Shown here: positions 12,865 to 24,568 of the stretch, piece by piece
Layout of the letters: each line of letters starts with the position of its first letter
Numbering within the stretch: position 1 is the stretch's first letter
Assembly (NCBI RefSeq): GCF_027595985.1
Contig: NC_073305.1
Span: forward strand, 27,572,134 to 27,636,133
Length of the DNA: 64,000 nt
Reading direction: 5' to 3'
Origin: Sorex araneus
Taxonomy: Eukaryota; Chordata; Mammalia; Eulipotyphla; Soricidae
Position numbers and translations under genes: made by a program
The notes under the pieces: model-generated
Seen by the model: the letters and a program-made list of their open reading frames with translations, nothing else
Database searches by the model: none
What the model was told of the DNA's origin: nothing

Positions 12865-14165
12865 TTCATTATTTCTCTTAATGATTTTATCTTGAGACTC
12901 TTCAAAAGTTTTTCCTATGTAGACTTGAAATTATATAAACAGCTTATACTTAATTAGATTTTTTTGTTCATTTTCTACCTTATACTAAATTTAGACTTTA
13001 TGCTTCCTAAATGTACTTTATTTAAATGTTATTATGCCCTCAGAATATTTTTACCAGAGGTTCGTATTTTTCTTCCCAGAGAAAATTTCATCAGAGTTAA
13101 TTTTGTCTTTCAGCACATTTCTTCAAATTTTGGAATAACTTAACCACATAGACTCACTGTGTTTGAATTCATTTGCATTACCTTAATGAATAAAAAATAC
13201 TTTACATCTTATAATAATTAAAACTACTTATAGGAAAAAGCAGGTGTATAAATTCTGAAACATTTAACATAATGTGGAAGTTATTTAAAAATGGCTTTGT
13301 TTTCATTTTAGAAGTAATTTGGCAGTATTAGCAACATCACTATTATATGAATGTATGCTAATGTTGTATGAAAGAAAAAGCCTCATTAAAATCTTGTTGC
13401 TAAACAAGTGACAAAAACCTTACAAACAGCTTGACGCTTGAGGCCAGTCAGTGACTCCTGAAGAGATTTGGACAAGTGTGAAAATACATAGACTGTGGCT
13501 TTACTGTGATCATAACACATAAATGCTATTCAACATTAATTCCCTACTCAGACATTTTTACTCACAGCAGGGAAGTCAGATCTTATTGTAATGCCAAAAC
13601 ATTCTGTTGTGAAATTTTTCTGATAGAAAAGTAATTGGCTTGTTAAATTCAGAAAGTGGACTTTTGATGATTACCATTGGTTTTGAAGTCACATTGAAGA
13701 TGCTAATGATGTCTTTTGTAGATACTATCTGAATGAACTAGTCTGGTGTAGGTCTAGCAAGGCTACAGAGAATAAGCCCATGCCATGCTCTCTTAAAGAA
13801 GCCTTCAGCCAGATTTTGTCACTCTGGATTAACTTTATATATGGATCAGAATAAAAATTCTTGCTTCTACAAAGGTAGATTTTAATTATCAGACTATATT
13901 TGGAAAATCAACTTTCCAGTACTTTTCAGAGTTAGAGTCTGATCACTTTTTGATAGCTATCTGCCCATGCACTCAGAATCTCCACAGATAAATAGCTAGC
14001 TTTAATGTAAGGCATCCTCAGTCAAAAGATAGAAAGGAAATTTCATCAGTCTTATGTGGCCCATGTGCCCTCATTGTCAGCACATAAGGAAACATTTAAA
14101 GGATAAAAATACCCAGTTAGATAAAGAATCAGTCAGCAAATTCTGGGACTGTTGATACTGGGGAA

Positions 14166-14325
14166 TGAGATGCTAGAGGACTGGTTCTGAACCAGTGCAT
14201 TGGTATGGAGATCATCTGTACTTGCCTTGCATGTGGAGACCCTAACAGGGAGCCACCTCAAAGCAGTGTGCCTGGAGCAGTTCCTCAACACTAAGCACTT
14301 CTGGGTGTGGCCACAAAACAATATA
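14166..14325 (+). mobile_element. Short-class shrew SINE, strongly diverged
   Basis: Only CTTGCCTTGCATG and CTGGGTGTGGCCACAAAA are still clear. Confidence 0.45.
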
Positions 14326-14551
14326 ACAAATTTTTTTTTGTTACACATTAAGCATGTATCTCCCAGACGCTGTTTTTGCTTTAAGATATTTCTAAAGTAT
14401 ATTTCTGAGTAACTTTCCAGTTACTAAGTAACAGATCGCTTAGTAAAAGAGGAAAATCTAGTAGTTTCATATTAAAGGAATTTTATAAGATGCTCAGAAA
14501 ATATTAGAACTTCTTTTTGAGGACTATATAATTTGAAATACTACATGGAAA

Positions 14552-14645
14552 TCAGTAACAATAAGTCTCTCAATGAGAGACGTTACTGGTGCCTGCAGGA
14601 ACAAATTTATGAGCAACAGGATGACAGTGACAGTGACATGGAAAA
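14552..14645 (+). mobile_element. Long-class SINE 3' end
   Basis: 5'-truncated. The frame reading ERRYWCLQEQIYEQQDDSDSD shows its RTE-ORF ancestry and TGACAGTGACAG tail. Confidence 0.75.
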
Positions 14646-15332
14646 AAATGTTGCTGTTATATGCAGCATATTGGAGCTGGCAGAGCCTGGAATCAGAACA
14701 GACAGCATCAGGAGGAAGGATGAATAGTCAGGAGAGTGGTGTGCCAAGGGTAGGAGCAGTGCTCACTGTTCTGTGTGAGGGATGATGTAAAACCAAGTCT
14801 GACTGAACAGGAATACAATTCAGACTAGCAAGTGACCCAGCTTTTCTAGCGGTGGTTCTGGAAGGCAGGATACCAAAGAAACCAGTCAAGTTGAAAGAAA
14901 ACACCGAATGAAAATTAATCGCAAAGGCCCTTAGGATTTTTTGGGACATCAAGAATTAACTTGGGAAAGTATGGGGGTTTCTGTTTGTAGTTAAGGCATC
15001 ATTGTGAGTTGTCTTAAAGGAAGGGGATGCCTTGATGTCATCAGAAGACATGCAGAGACTTAACACCAGATGCTGAAGTCTGGAAACTACACCACTTTTC
15101 CTCTTACTCATTTCTAATAAAGATACTTGCTTACTTTATTCTGTCTTGTACTTGTACTTGTCTTTTATGGAACATGCCCTGTGTTCCAGAGTAAAATAAA
15201 GGTATTAAATATGTAGTGAGTGAATGATTTAGAACTGTTAAAAGACATATTGATGTTGAGGAAAAAAGAAGCCAAACAAAAACATATTGATGTCATCACA
15301 AAGCATTTTCTCCTTCAATTTTTTTCTTTCAG

Positions 15333-15423
15333 ATTTTACCAAATGTTGCAAGGACTCTGGATTGCTTATGGTAGTAAAATGCCGGAAAGAAAATTCTGCA
15401 TTGAAAGACTGTTTAACTTCTTA
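15333..15423 (+). CDS. CMC1: CMC1 coding exon 3, twin CX9C mitochondrial COX assembly factor
   Basis: The exon enters in phase 1 after a pyrimidine-rich acceptor (tttctttcag) and ends at a strong donor (gtaagt). It encodes residues 37-67 in human numbering: DFTKCC, then KC, nine residues (RKENSALKD), then C, and LTS. It therefore carries the last cysteine of the first CX9C motif and the whole second CX9C motif. CMC1 is a small soluble protein of the mitochondrial intermembrane space, imported through the MIA40/CHCHD4 disulfide relay, and it stabilises COX1 with COA3 and COX14 during complex IV assembly. An apparent 82-codon ORF over this exon starting at 15220 is in another frame and is not the protein. 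Identification rests on near-complete agreement with the remembered human sequence. Confidence 0.93.
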
Positions 15424-15487
15424 GTAAGTAGTCACTTCAGTGTTTTGCATCTGCGTATGGATCTTTAACTTGTGTGTATCAGCAGGT

Positions 15488-15655
15488 CAGGGGCCAGAGA
15501 CATAGCACAACAGGTAAGGGAATTGCTTTTCTTGTGGCTAACCCATTTTCAATCCCTGGTACTCCATATGGTTTGCTGAGCATTACCAGGAGTCTCTGCG
15601 CACAGAGTTAGGAGTAAGCCCTGAACGCTACCAGATGTGGCCCAGAAATCCAAAG
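15488..15655 (+). mobile_element. Short-class shrew SINE
   Basis: GGGGCCAGAGACATAGCAC start and GGAGTAAGCCCTGAACG are recognisable. Confidence 0.8.
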
Positions 15656-15944
15656 GGGTGGGGGGAAAAACCAAATGGTCAGCAAAAATATATATTTCAT
15701 ATTATTTAACAACTCCCTTTTCATGAACAGGTGTACTGTGATTTTTATAAAGTGAGGTAATTTAACTGTTGGGTATAAGTCCAATGAAGGAAAAAGATAA
15801 ATTTAGATTATTTTGCCAGTCCAGATTATAAAAATAATTTAAAATGTTATGTTCATTGATATTTCATTGTATATTCACAAATCTCATTTTTTAGGAGAAG
15901 GGGGAGGCACTGGGATTATAACTTAGTGTGTTTAGGAGACAGAT

Positions 15945-16028
15945 GTGTTACCAGAGGTCAAGTGCAGGGCCTGGTTCATGCAAGGCCATGCAAGGCTTGT
16001 GCTCGATCATTTGGGCCACAGTCCAGTC
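15945..16028 (-). mobile_element. Worn short-class SINE fragment
   Basis: Only the head half is suggested, by the CATGCAAGGC stretch and the WGGGCCACAG end. Confidence 0.3.
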
Positions 16029-18017
16029 CTAATTCTTTAATTTTTAAGTTTTAAAGTAAAAGTATGCAAAGGCTGTAAATGTTTTCCTTTTTTAATCATC
16101 CCATGTTTTATAACATATTATTGATTAAAAAGTACTGTGGAATACCTGTAGTATAACCTTTCTAAATCATAAGTCATACAGCCAACTGTGTGTCCCACGG
16201 TATTCTGAGGGACTTAACTTGTTAAATTCAGTCTTAATTATTATCTCTCCTTTGAGCACTGGAGGTAGGATGAACCCTAAAGAGGGCAGCTTGGGCTCAG
16301 CTTCTGGACACATCAGAACTTAACTAACCATGTGCCCTTAACCGGATTCCTCACTAGAAGCAATTTCATTATTAAATCATTTTTGCATGTAGTAAGTACA
16401 TAATAGTAAGTTCATAATAAAGCCTGGCCGCATAGGAAGAACACTGTATTAGCTTTTATAAAAAAATGTTAGGTGGTGGGAAACTTGTTTGCTATCTGTT
16501 GATAAGTCATCTAATTATCTTTCCATAACCTAGTAGGAAGAGAAAACAGATTCTGTCTTGGTGGGGAATAACTGGTAATGGTAGGAATTTGTAAAACTGC
16601 TTGTTTTGTTTAGAAGAAGTAAGCAGTGAAAACAGAACTCGGTATTTGTTGAAAATAAGCTATTTCTTTACAGAAAGATTTTTACTTGACGTTAAATCTC
16701 AACATCCTCTGGTATATTTCTCATCTTTACCTAAGAAAGTATTCTTTTATTCTTGCCATTCTATTGAGTGAATTTAGCCACTGCATCTTTTTAACTTACC
16801 TCATATCTTTTAGAGTGACATTTTGAAACCCTAATGGTTTGTGCTTTTATTTCTGCCTATATCACCATCATTTCTCAGCAAACTACAATCTGATTTCTTC
16901 CCTCATTCCACTAAAACTATTTTCTTAAAGATTCTGGGTAGCCAAATTCAGTGTCTTTTAGTTTTCTTATTTGATCTCATGGAAAGCCTTTAAAATCCCT
17001 CTTTTTGGGCTTTCTCTTGCAATGCTCTTGGCCCACTTCCCGAGCATCCTAACTTCTTAGCCTTTTCTTCCCGGTTACTTCTCATTGTTAAACTTGGAAA
17101 CCTTTGTTGGTGCTCTTGGATTCATTTACTTCATGTAGGTCGTGACATTTCTTACTTCTCTCCTTAGGTCCCAGATTGAATCATCTCCTGCATTGTCTAG
17201 AATCTACCATGTCTCCTAAAGTTTATTACTTCCAACTGATCGTTTTCTAAATCTCTGCAGATCCAGGTCCTCCCTTTTCATCATAAGTGCTCCTCCTTGG
17301 CATAACTATTCATCATTTCTTTTCTGGATTATTGTAATTGTTTATTCCACTCTTTGCCCTATCTTGGCTGTATCTTTTAGCCTGCTACATACTGTTAGCT
17401 TCATTATATTAGACTCTAAGACATAACTGATAATAGGTTCTATTAATAGTACCCATCATCCTCAGGATAGACAGTCTTGATAGGGTATAAATGGCTCATA
17501 CTGGTTTTGCCCTTCCCCTTCTTAGTTATTTTCGGTCTGTATCATAAATGTGTAATTTTCTCTGATGGTACTAATCTACTTGCAGGTCTTTATGCATCAG
17601 CTTTTCCTTATCTTTGTGCCTTTCCACATGATCCTATGTATTTCTGTTGATTCTTCAGAACACAATAGATTCTTCCTTTCGTCACTTTTTCGCTGTAAAA
17701 TATGGTAGTGGACCTTAGTGTTTTTCATAGCACTTTGTATGCTGAATGGTAATGCAGGTTTAATTTGCTTGCCCTGCACCAACTAAGAGCACCTTGAGGA
17801 TAGGAGCTGTGCTTCTTAGTGTTCTCAACTGGGGCAGTGCTTTTCAAAAAAGAACATGTTTGTTTTCTGTCTTTTGAGTTGGTAGCTTAATGCTTATAGT
17901 CAATTTGCCCATAACTGAAGGTCTGCTTCTAATGATGGATATATGAATATTATTAAAATAGATACTAAATACTTATAGAATAATTTACTTTGAGATTTTA
18001 ATTTCCTTTTTTTGTAG

Positions 18018-18138
18018 CTATAAAGATCCAGCGTTTTATGAAGAATGCAAAATCGAATACCTGAAGGAAAGGGAAGAGTTCAGAAAAACTGGAATTCCTA
18101 CAAAGAAAAGGCTACAGAAGCTTCCAACAAGCATGTAG
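18018..18138 (+). CDS. CMC1: CMC1 terminal coding exon 4
   Basis: The first base completes a TAC codon split across the intron, giving YYKDPAFYEECK. The frame then runs through EYLKEREEFRKTG and ends in KKRLQKLPTSM before a TAG at 18136-18138. This is the conserved lysine-rich C-terminal tail of CMC1. It contributes 39 full codons, and with exon 3 gives the last 70 residues of an expected 106. No frameshift or internal stop is present, so the gene looks intact here. Confidence 0.95.
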
Positions 18139-18257
18139 GCAAATAGTAAAATACTCAGAACTCTAATGCTGGTGGAAATCACAGACACCGGAAAGGATGG
18201 ACTCATGGAAGAGTGTTCACTTTACCCTAAATTATGAAAATACTAAATTTTATTTGA

Positions 18258-18263
18258 AATAAA
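18258..18263 (+). terminator. CMC1: CMC1 polyadenylation signal
   Basis: A canonical AATAAA lies 120 bases after the CMC1 stop codon, followed by T-rich sequence. This predicts a short 3' UTR of about 140 bases. Longer 3' UTR forms cannot be excluded. Confidence 0.65.
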
Positions 18264-18404
18264 GTTAATTGTAAAGTTTTATTATTAAATGGGATGGGGT
18301 AAACTATAAAATGGTATATAATTATCGTATGTATTTTTCATAAAATTGTCTACAACTTTAGTTCTATAGCAGTGGTTATTTTGGGGATTGGGGGGATGTG
18401 AGGG

Positions 18405-18552
18405 AGCTTTGGGTCATATGTGGTAATGCTTAGGGGATATTCCTGGCTCTCTGCTCAGGAGTGATCCCTAACAGTGCAAGAGAACTTTGTGGTGCTGGGG
18501 TTTCCAGTTGGGACCAGTATGATGCAAGGCAGTTGCCTTAAATCTCTAGCCT
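18405..18552 (-). mobile_element. Short-class shrew SINE
   Basis: ATTCCTGGCTCTCTGCTCAG and GATGCAAGGCAGTTGCC; lies just beyond the CMC1 polyadenylation signal. Confidence 0.7.
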
Positions 18553-19262
18553 AGCAATACTGATTTTTAAGGTCTTCTTCCATTACTTTCTTCCAGCATA
18601 TGGACTAATGGTTTATCACGAGGGCCAGGAAAGCAGAATGGGAAACCTTCAAAGGTATTAGTAGTAATTAGTTATTATAGCAGAATAGTCTATGAATCAA
18701 AATCATTCCTATAGGAATTAAGAATCATTACTGTGAAGATTCAGTAAGTATTGCAGTAGGATTTGTGGGACAGTGCTTCAGACATGTTAACTGTTAAATG
18801 GATATTACTAAGAGCATGTTTAGAATATAGGACATAAATACTATAAATTTACTTCCATCTTTGGTGGATTATTTCTTAAAATGTCTTCTGTTCTTTGACC
18901 TATTGGTTACTGAAAATATTTTAATCATTTTTAAAGTTATTTTTGTAAGTATAAATTAACATCTGTAACATAGTTTCAGATATCCTATCTCAGTATAACA
19001 ATTTGATTCTAGGTTGAGTTTTTATATAAGAAGTTGCTGTTTTTGTTTTGTGAACTGTTAGTAGCCTCACTGTAACCACTGTGTGTTTAAATTACATACA
19101 AGTAGAATTTACTACCTCTACTAGGTAAGACCTCATTCAGTACTGATTCCATGACATAGATTACTTAAGAACCCAAAGCAAATAAAACCGTGACTAACCA
19201 ATGGGATGTTCAAGTCCGCACTTTACTGAAATGAATTACTCAAGGGACTATTTATCGGATCT

Positions 19263-19375
19263 TTGTTTTGGGGACACACCTGGCAGTGCCTGGGACATTA
19301 GGCAGTGCTTGTTGCTCAGGGGACCATATGATGCCAATGACTCCTGCATGCAAAATGCTCCAGCCCTTTGAGCCA
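19263..19375 (-). mobile_element. Short-class shrew SINE fragment
   Basis: ACACACCTGGCAGTGCCTGG and GCTCAGGGGACCATATGATG remain. Confidence 0.65.
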
Positions 19376-20623
19376 TCCTCCAGGTTCCCTGTTTCATACT
19401 CAAAACAGTCAGATTTTCCCAGACTGCAGATTATGGATGATTACTAGAGTAGAAAAATGTAAAATAGAGACCTGGAGACCATATAGCAGCAGGGCAAATG
19501 GGTCTATATTCCTGTTAAACTTTCAGTATTAGTGTACTTTAGTTAGAATAGAAGCATCTTAATTCTTGTTTCTATTGACTCAAAGAAAAGGCGAGTTACT
19601 TTTAGTGAAATATGTGATATGTGGATGATGTAACTTTGATACCAAGGAAATATAGGTATCAGTTTCCTTATAGTGCTAGACAGAGTAGGTTAGTTTATGG
19701 TTGAAAATGTTTATTGTTCCTTATTATCTCAAAAGCTAAACTGTTCATCGAACATTCTGGATATCCATGCCTATCCATACTCAAGTCTACTTGACTGGTA
19801 TATCTATCTACCTCAGATATGTCTTGCTCATTTGTACCTCTGCTGATACTGTGGTAAGTCACAATTCACACATTATCTACCCCTTAAAGGTTTACCTTCA
19901 AGTAACCTTTTTGGGTACTTTTTTCCCTTGTGCTTATACTTCAGTCCTTTGGAAGTAACAATTTCCCTAGTTCATTTTGGTTTTCTGATGTTTTACATGG
20001 CTTATGTCCTTGACTCTTATAAATTCCATCAGTTTCTTTTCAGAAGAGATACAAATTTTAGCTAGTAAGAGATTGCAGAACAAGTGGCTTTTCTGATACA
20101 TGTTGTGTTCTTTTCTGTGATTTGATGGATTTGCTGAATTATGTGAGTAGAAATATAGATGAAAGAAATTTTCAAGAGAAACCATTTGTAACAAGTTTCA
20201 GTTAGCATTAAAAGTCACCATATAGTTCGTATGTATAGTTTGTATTTCATATAAGTGATAAGCTACAGGTGGGCTGTTGTCTTCCTTTTGAATCTTTCCG
20301 GTACAAGAAATGATCACAAAGCATACTAAAAATTTCTAGCGTGGTAAAGAAATTTGGGTTAACTTTTATGTAATAGTCATGTACTTCATTTATTTTACAC
20401 TGTGAATGGTCAAGAATATAACCACTGCCTTTTTTTTTTTTTTGATGGTTAAGATCATCCTACTATATAAAAGGAAAGCTTTTCATTCCAAAAGAGCTTG
20501 GTCTAGTAAGAAAAATGTCAGTTATATGAATCAAAAAATCCCCAAAACGTAGTACTTGACCTTGGGACATACAAAGGTAAGGCAAGGACATTTCACATGT
20601 ACTTAAATTTCAAACAAAAATAA

Positions 20624-20629
20624 TTTATT
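20624..20629 (-). terminator. AZI2: Candidate distal AZI2 polyadenylation signal
   Basis: TTTATT on the + strand reads AATAAA on the AZI2 strand, about 1.8 kb past the stop codon. Nearer candidates are at 22229-22234 and 22122-22127. Sequence alone does not say which are used. A long 3' UTR would use this one. Confidence 0.35.
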
Positions 20630-21765
20630 TTAACAGTTTCTTGTTATTATGCAAAACATTAATTAAGCCATTATCCCATATGACTTAACTTTCTTTACAA
20701 AGGAAAAATTCCAACCTTAGTTTTAAAAGGCAACCAGTAAGGTACATTAGATTAGATATAACACACAGCCTATGCAGCCACATGAGAAATAGTTTTTGCT
20801 GCTTTGTTATTACACAGGTAGTTGCTTCCTTCAGCTAAAGCCTGGAGTCTTGTATTTGTTTTATGCATATTGGGTTTGTTCCATTACTTGGCAGGAGATT
20901 GTACTCCCTTGAGTCAGCTGTGTTCATTGGTCAGAATAAATTCCAGCATCTGACACCAATTCCATTAATCAGAGACAAGCTTGAATAAGTGAGTAAGATA
21001 ATAGGAAGACAAAAATATCTGGTGAACAGTGAACATTATGTATGTATGCTATTCAGTTAATATAGAAGAGATCTGAGATACTCTTGAGTTCAATATATTT
21101 GAAACTGTCTATCAAAAGGGATAAAGGCCTCCTACAAAGAACTCTATCTTAGGCAAAAGATGTATGAGTCAAGTAATATATTAATAATATTCTTAATATT
21201 ACCACCCTGAAAGAATATGGATACTTTCCATGTGACATCATTCTTACTATTTCATCACTTGTTTATAAATAAGCCACTGAAATCAATGAGCTAGGGACAG
21301 TTCATGATTGTATCATATCAATACAGCACAACATTTCATTTGGTTTCTAGAACTAAAGTCCTTAATTGAAAGTAACTTTTTCAATGAGTATGTTACATTT
21401 CCTGATGAAGTTAATAGTTACAAGCTGCTTTACATAGAAAGCTGCTGCAAAACCTTTGAAGAAATTTATGTAATTATATGTATTTTTAGATTTTTCATTA
21501 AGGACCACTAAAGGAATAGACCTCTGACTTCTGTGACACACTTTCTACTTTAATTGGGTGACTTATAGAATTCTAATAGTTTACTCACACTTCAGTTTTA
21601 AACTGTGCAACATGTTTTCTAGTTAGGATCTGAAGGATGACTGGCACAAGGTTTGCTTCAGTGACCAGGTTATTTCAGACTTTAAATTTCAAAATTGAAA
21701 TTCCAAATTAGTAATTTAATGCTGCCAATCAACCTTGTGAATTTAGAAAAAACAAATAAACCTTA

Positions 21766-21807
21766 AGAGTGCCCACCTAGCTCAGTTAGTAGAGCATGAG
21801 ACTCAAT
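21766..21807 (+). pseudogene. Half tRNA-Lys tailless retropseudogene
   Basis: GCCCACCTAGCTCAGTTAGT followed by AGAGCATGAGACTC (21771-21804) matches the 5' half of tRNA-Lys and stops at the anticodon loop. TAAACCTTA flanks it at 21757-21765 and 21808-21816. There is no A-tail. Confidence 0.7.
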
Positions 21808-21817
21808 TAAACCTTAG

Positions 21818-21985
21818 GTTCCAGAGAGATAGTATGTTTAATAGGGTGCTTGCCTTACATGCAGCCAATTCAGGCTCCCCCTCACCCCAACCAGATCCTA
21901 TACGGTTCCCTGAGCCTAAGTGCAGAGCCAGGAGTAAACCCTGAGCTTTGCCAGGTGTACGCTCCCACCCATCCCCGTCCCCCAA
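21818..21985 (+). mobile_element. Short-class shrew SINE
   Basis: GAGCCAGGAGTAAACCCTGA and CTTTGCCAGGTGTACG identify it. It abuts the half-tRNA copy. Confidence 0.75.
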
Positions 21986-22228
21986 TTAAACATTTAAACA
22001 CAGTAACGCTGAATAACGTAATCATTTTTCTTATCTTTATGCATTGTAAATTCAATAAAAATAAAATCTATTCACATTTTTCTCCTTTATGCAACTTGCA
22101 GTTTTTTCTGATATTAATGACTTTATTTTCAAAAGCAAAAACCGTATCAGAAAACTTCAAATCTCATTTTTTGTGAGGCAGAAATTTATATTATCAAAGG
22201 TAGAACTGTCCTTTTGAAACACCATTAG

Positions 22229-22234
22229 TTTATT
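22229..22234 (-). terminator. AZI2: Candidate proximal AZI2 polyadenylation signal
   Basis: TTTATT on the + strand reads AATAAA on the AZI2 strand, 217 bases after the stop codon. Use is not established. Confidence 0.35.
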
Positions 22235-22450
22235 AACATATTAATAACACATATTTGATGATTAGCCACAATATAGAGCTGGATGGCAATCTTTCATACT
22301 GGTAATCAACTACATAATATGGTCTAGCATGTGCAAATGTATGTGCTGAACAACTCTGCAAAATTTAATCAAAACCCACTTTCAGTTTGTTAAATAATTT
22401 CTTGAGATCCTCTCTGTGCATCCTTGTGACCAAATATGATCTCTTCAGAA

Positions 22451-22860
22451 TTAATTTTTATAAAGACAGTTTTGATTATGCTGATCCAAGTAGTGAATTG
22501 GTGGCAGGTTGGGTAAAGGCAAAGTTTTGTTCTTAGTTTCCCCAAATGCCGTCTCACTTGATTTAGGTGGGCTTGGAAATACCCAAGAATTATCTTCCAG
22601 AGAATTTCTGCCCAAAGAGTTGTGTTCCTGAAAGTTTGTACCATCATGAGTAACAGATCGCTCATTATCCGTCCATGATTGAAGAACTGCTTTTTCTGGT
22701 AAAACCTTCATATCTCCTGGTACAGGGGAAGATGTACTATGACAAGGAGTTTTCCCATTTGGGGAGAGAGGGGAATGTCTTTTATATGTTGCAGTAAAAT
22801 TTGCCAAGTGCAGTTTTGTGCTGTCTTTCCCGAGGTCTTCCATGCATCCTGGGGTATAGG
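22451..22860 (-). CDS. AZI2: AZI2 (NAP1) exon 8: C-terminal region and stop
   Basis: The acceptor is ctttctttatag. The first two bases complete the Ala codon begun by exon 7. The exon encodes residues 256-390, beginning YTPGCMEDLGKDSTKLHL and ending DQHNQNCLYKN before a TAA at 22451-22453. It contains the Ser/Pro/Asn-rich tail of AZI2, including SWVFPSPPKSSETAFGE and LPLPNLPP, with no recognisable folded domain. An internal Met (residue 261) opens a 130-codon frame but is not a start, because the reading frame continues upstream through the splice. The human protein is 392 residues. The difference includes an apparent one-residue deletion just after the exon 7/8 junction. Confidence 0.95.
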
Positions 22861-24449
22861 CTATAAAGAAAGCAAAACTTAAATATCAGTTGTCATGGCT
22901 TTTGTGATTGCAAAATATGTAACACTTCACTAATTTGGTTGCATTCCAGAATTGGAAATAGAAGTTTACATTTTCAAGGGGCATTGCATGTTACAGAGCA
23001 TGATAAATGATCTGAATTTAATTTTACCTTACTGATAATATGACTTTAGGTAACTCATATCTGTCATTTATCTCATGCAAAATAGACATCAAAATCCTAT
23101 CTTATAATTTGATAATATGGCTAAAGAAGGCTGACTGTGTCTGCAAAAAGTAAATTAGTTTCTTAGTATATGTAGAATATTTTGCTATTTTTTCCCCCCC
23201 AAAGATGATGGAGAACTATTTTCAAAAATAGTATTTGTGAATTTGAGCCCTAAATAAAGTTCCAAGATACAGTTAGTAGGCTTTGGTGGATAAAACAATT
23301 TAAATAAAAAACTATAAAAAAATTTGATGACACATGTAATAGGAAATGTAAATATCATATAGTAATATGTCAACTAAGGTAATGTTTAGGTGATTCAAAG
23401 CACCAAAGATATCATTCACCAGCTAAGAAGCTCTGAAACAAGCCATTTCCATATACTATGATAGAACATTTCTCTTTTTACTCTCTGAAACTAAAAAGCA
23501 ACACTTACTCCAAGTTACTCTGAATTATCATTTAAGGTTAAGACTTATTCCTAATTTCAACTTAGATTTAATCTCCACTGTAAGAAAATCTGAAGACAAA
23601 AATGGGCCATATAATTAAGTACTATATTGTTTTGACTGATTCACAAGTCACAATAAAAATGAATCATGAATGTAAATTTTCAATATGCAACATCCCCCAC
23701 TAATAAACACTGAGGGGGAAAATTATTCATTGTAATACGCTTGCTCCCTCTTGAGGAACAATCTGAAGTGCAAATCACAAATCCTTATTCCTTTAAAATG
23801 TTTTAGTGCGCTCACATTTTTATTTTAGAATGTGTCAGATATATAACTATTATTATGTAATAAAAGGTACAACTGCTTTCTCAGGTATAAAAACACTTTG
23901 GCAACATAATCACTCAATAAAATTCAATCAAGGATATTAAATATGAAAGGTAAGCAATGAAAAACTTTTGTTTAGGTTGACAAAAAGTAGGAAGTTATCA
24001 TTTAAGGAATAAAAATTAAGGTCACAAAAATCAAAAATAAAGTTTTGCTTTTGAAGGCATACTAAAATGTTAGACCTTTGGTGTATTTTGTAGCACTGCA
24101 ATAACTTCTTGTTTTGTTTTTTATACACATATATACACTTACATATAAAGTCCTTCTCGTAAAGGTCAACTTAGAGCAAACTTAACACCTCAGCCGTATA
24201 CACATAAGCAACACTTGGTTGAGAAAACAAAGCCACAAGGGGAAAAGAATACAGTACTGGAAAAAAAAAATACTATCACTAACACCTTTATGTGTGAAGT
24301 TGACCAGTCTGAGACTGAAGCCAAAGCAGAGAATGGGTAAGCTGTGAACATTCTCTCAATAACGTTGGCTTAGCAAACTTAATTGATGTGATTTTGTTAT
24401 GATGAAATACCTAGTTGATCTTTGAGCAGTTCTAGTAAACATGACTTGC
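22861..24449 (-). other. AZI2: AZI2 intron 7 (GC-AG type)
   Basis: The intron is 1,589 bases. Its donor reads GCAAGT instead of GTAAGT, and its acceptor is a normal TTTATAG. The sequence is AT-rich and no repeat or other gene was recognised. Confidence 0.8.
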
Positions 24450-24568
24450 CTTTCTTAATTGCAGTTGGAATTTTCAATTTTCTTAGTAGTTCAGCTTGTA
24501 CTTGAGTCACCAGATGTAAATTGGACATCTCTTTCTTCAATTCCCAGTATGCATGTTGCATATTATCA
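24450..24568 (-). CDS. AZI2: AZI2 exon 7: TBK1-binding coiled coil
   Basis: The exon encodes residues 216-254 plus the first base of codon 255. It contains NMQHAYWELKKEMSNLHLV followed by TQVQAELLRKLK. This is the TBK1/IKK-epsilon-binding (TBD) motif shared by AZI2, TANK and TBKBP1, a helix that docks on the C-terminal coiled coil of TBK1. The acceptor is ctgtatttcag. The donor is AAG/GCAAGT, a GC donor with otherwise perfect consensus. Failure to splice would extend the frame into the intron by a short tail, GKSCLLELLKDQLGISS, before a TAA. That could make a short isoform keeping the TBK1-binding helix but lacking the C-terminal region. No evidence for such an RNA exists in the sequence itself. 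Confidence 0.95.

Larger units (their letters stand above)
1..15332 (+). other. CMC1: CMC1 intron 2, 3' part
   Basis: This is AT-rich intronic sequence upstream of CMC1 exon 3. I looked for the first two coding exons, whose encoded protein is known from human CMC1, and did not see them, so they should lie to the left of the window. Outside the repeats listed separately, nothing gene-like was seen in 1-3121, 4198-8221, 9697-10323, 11296-12169, 12865-14165 and 14646-15332. Confidence 0.7.
15424..18017 (+). other. CMC1: CMC1 intron 3
   Basis: The intron is bounded by gtaagt and tttttttgtag. It holds a SINE at 15488-15655 and a worn SINE at about 15945-16028. A pyrimidine-rich stretch from about 16.9 to 17.5 kb has the flavour of an old interspersed repeat that I cannot name. 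No gene was seen in it. Confidence 0.85.
18139..22450. other. Convergent 3' interval between CMC1 and AZI2
   Basis: This holds the CMC1 3' UTR, the AZI2 3' UTR on the opposite strand, and the gap between them. Worn SINEs lie at 18405-18552, 19263-19375 and 21818-21985, and a half-tRNA retropseudogene at 21766-21807. No further coding exon was recognised. A 63-codon frame at 19767 and a 75-codon frame at 19967 look like chance frames. Confidence 0.7.

Noticed and set aside
15220-15468. 82-codon frame over CMC1 exon 3
   Set aside because: Wrong frame; the CX9C frame with correct splice phases is the real one.
22451-22843. 130-codon stand-alone gene starting MEDLGKD
   Set aside because: It is the interior of AZI2 exon 8; the frame continues upstream into a valid acceptor and matches the AZI2 C-terminus.
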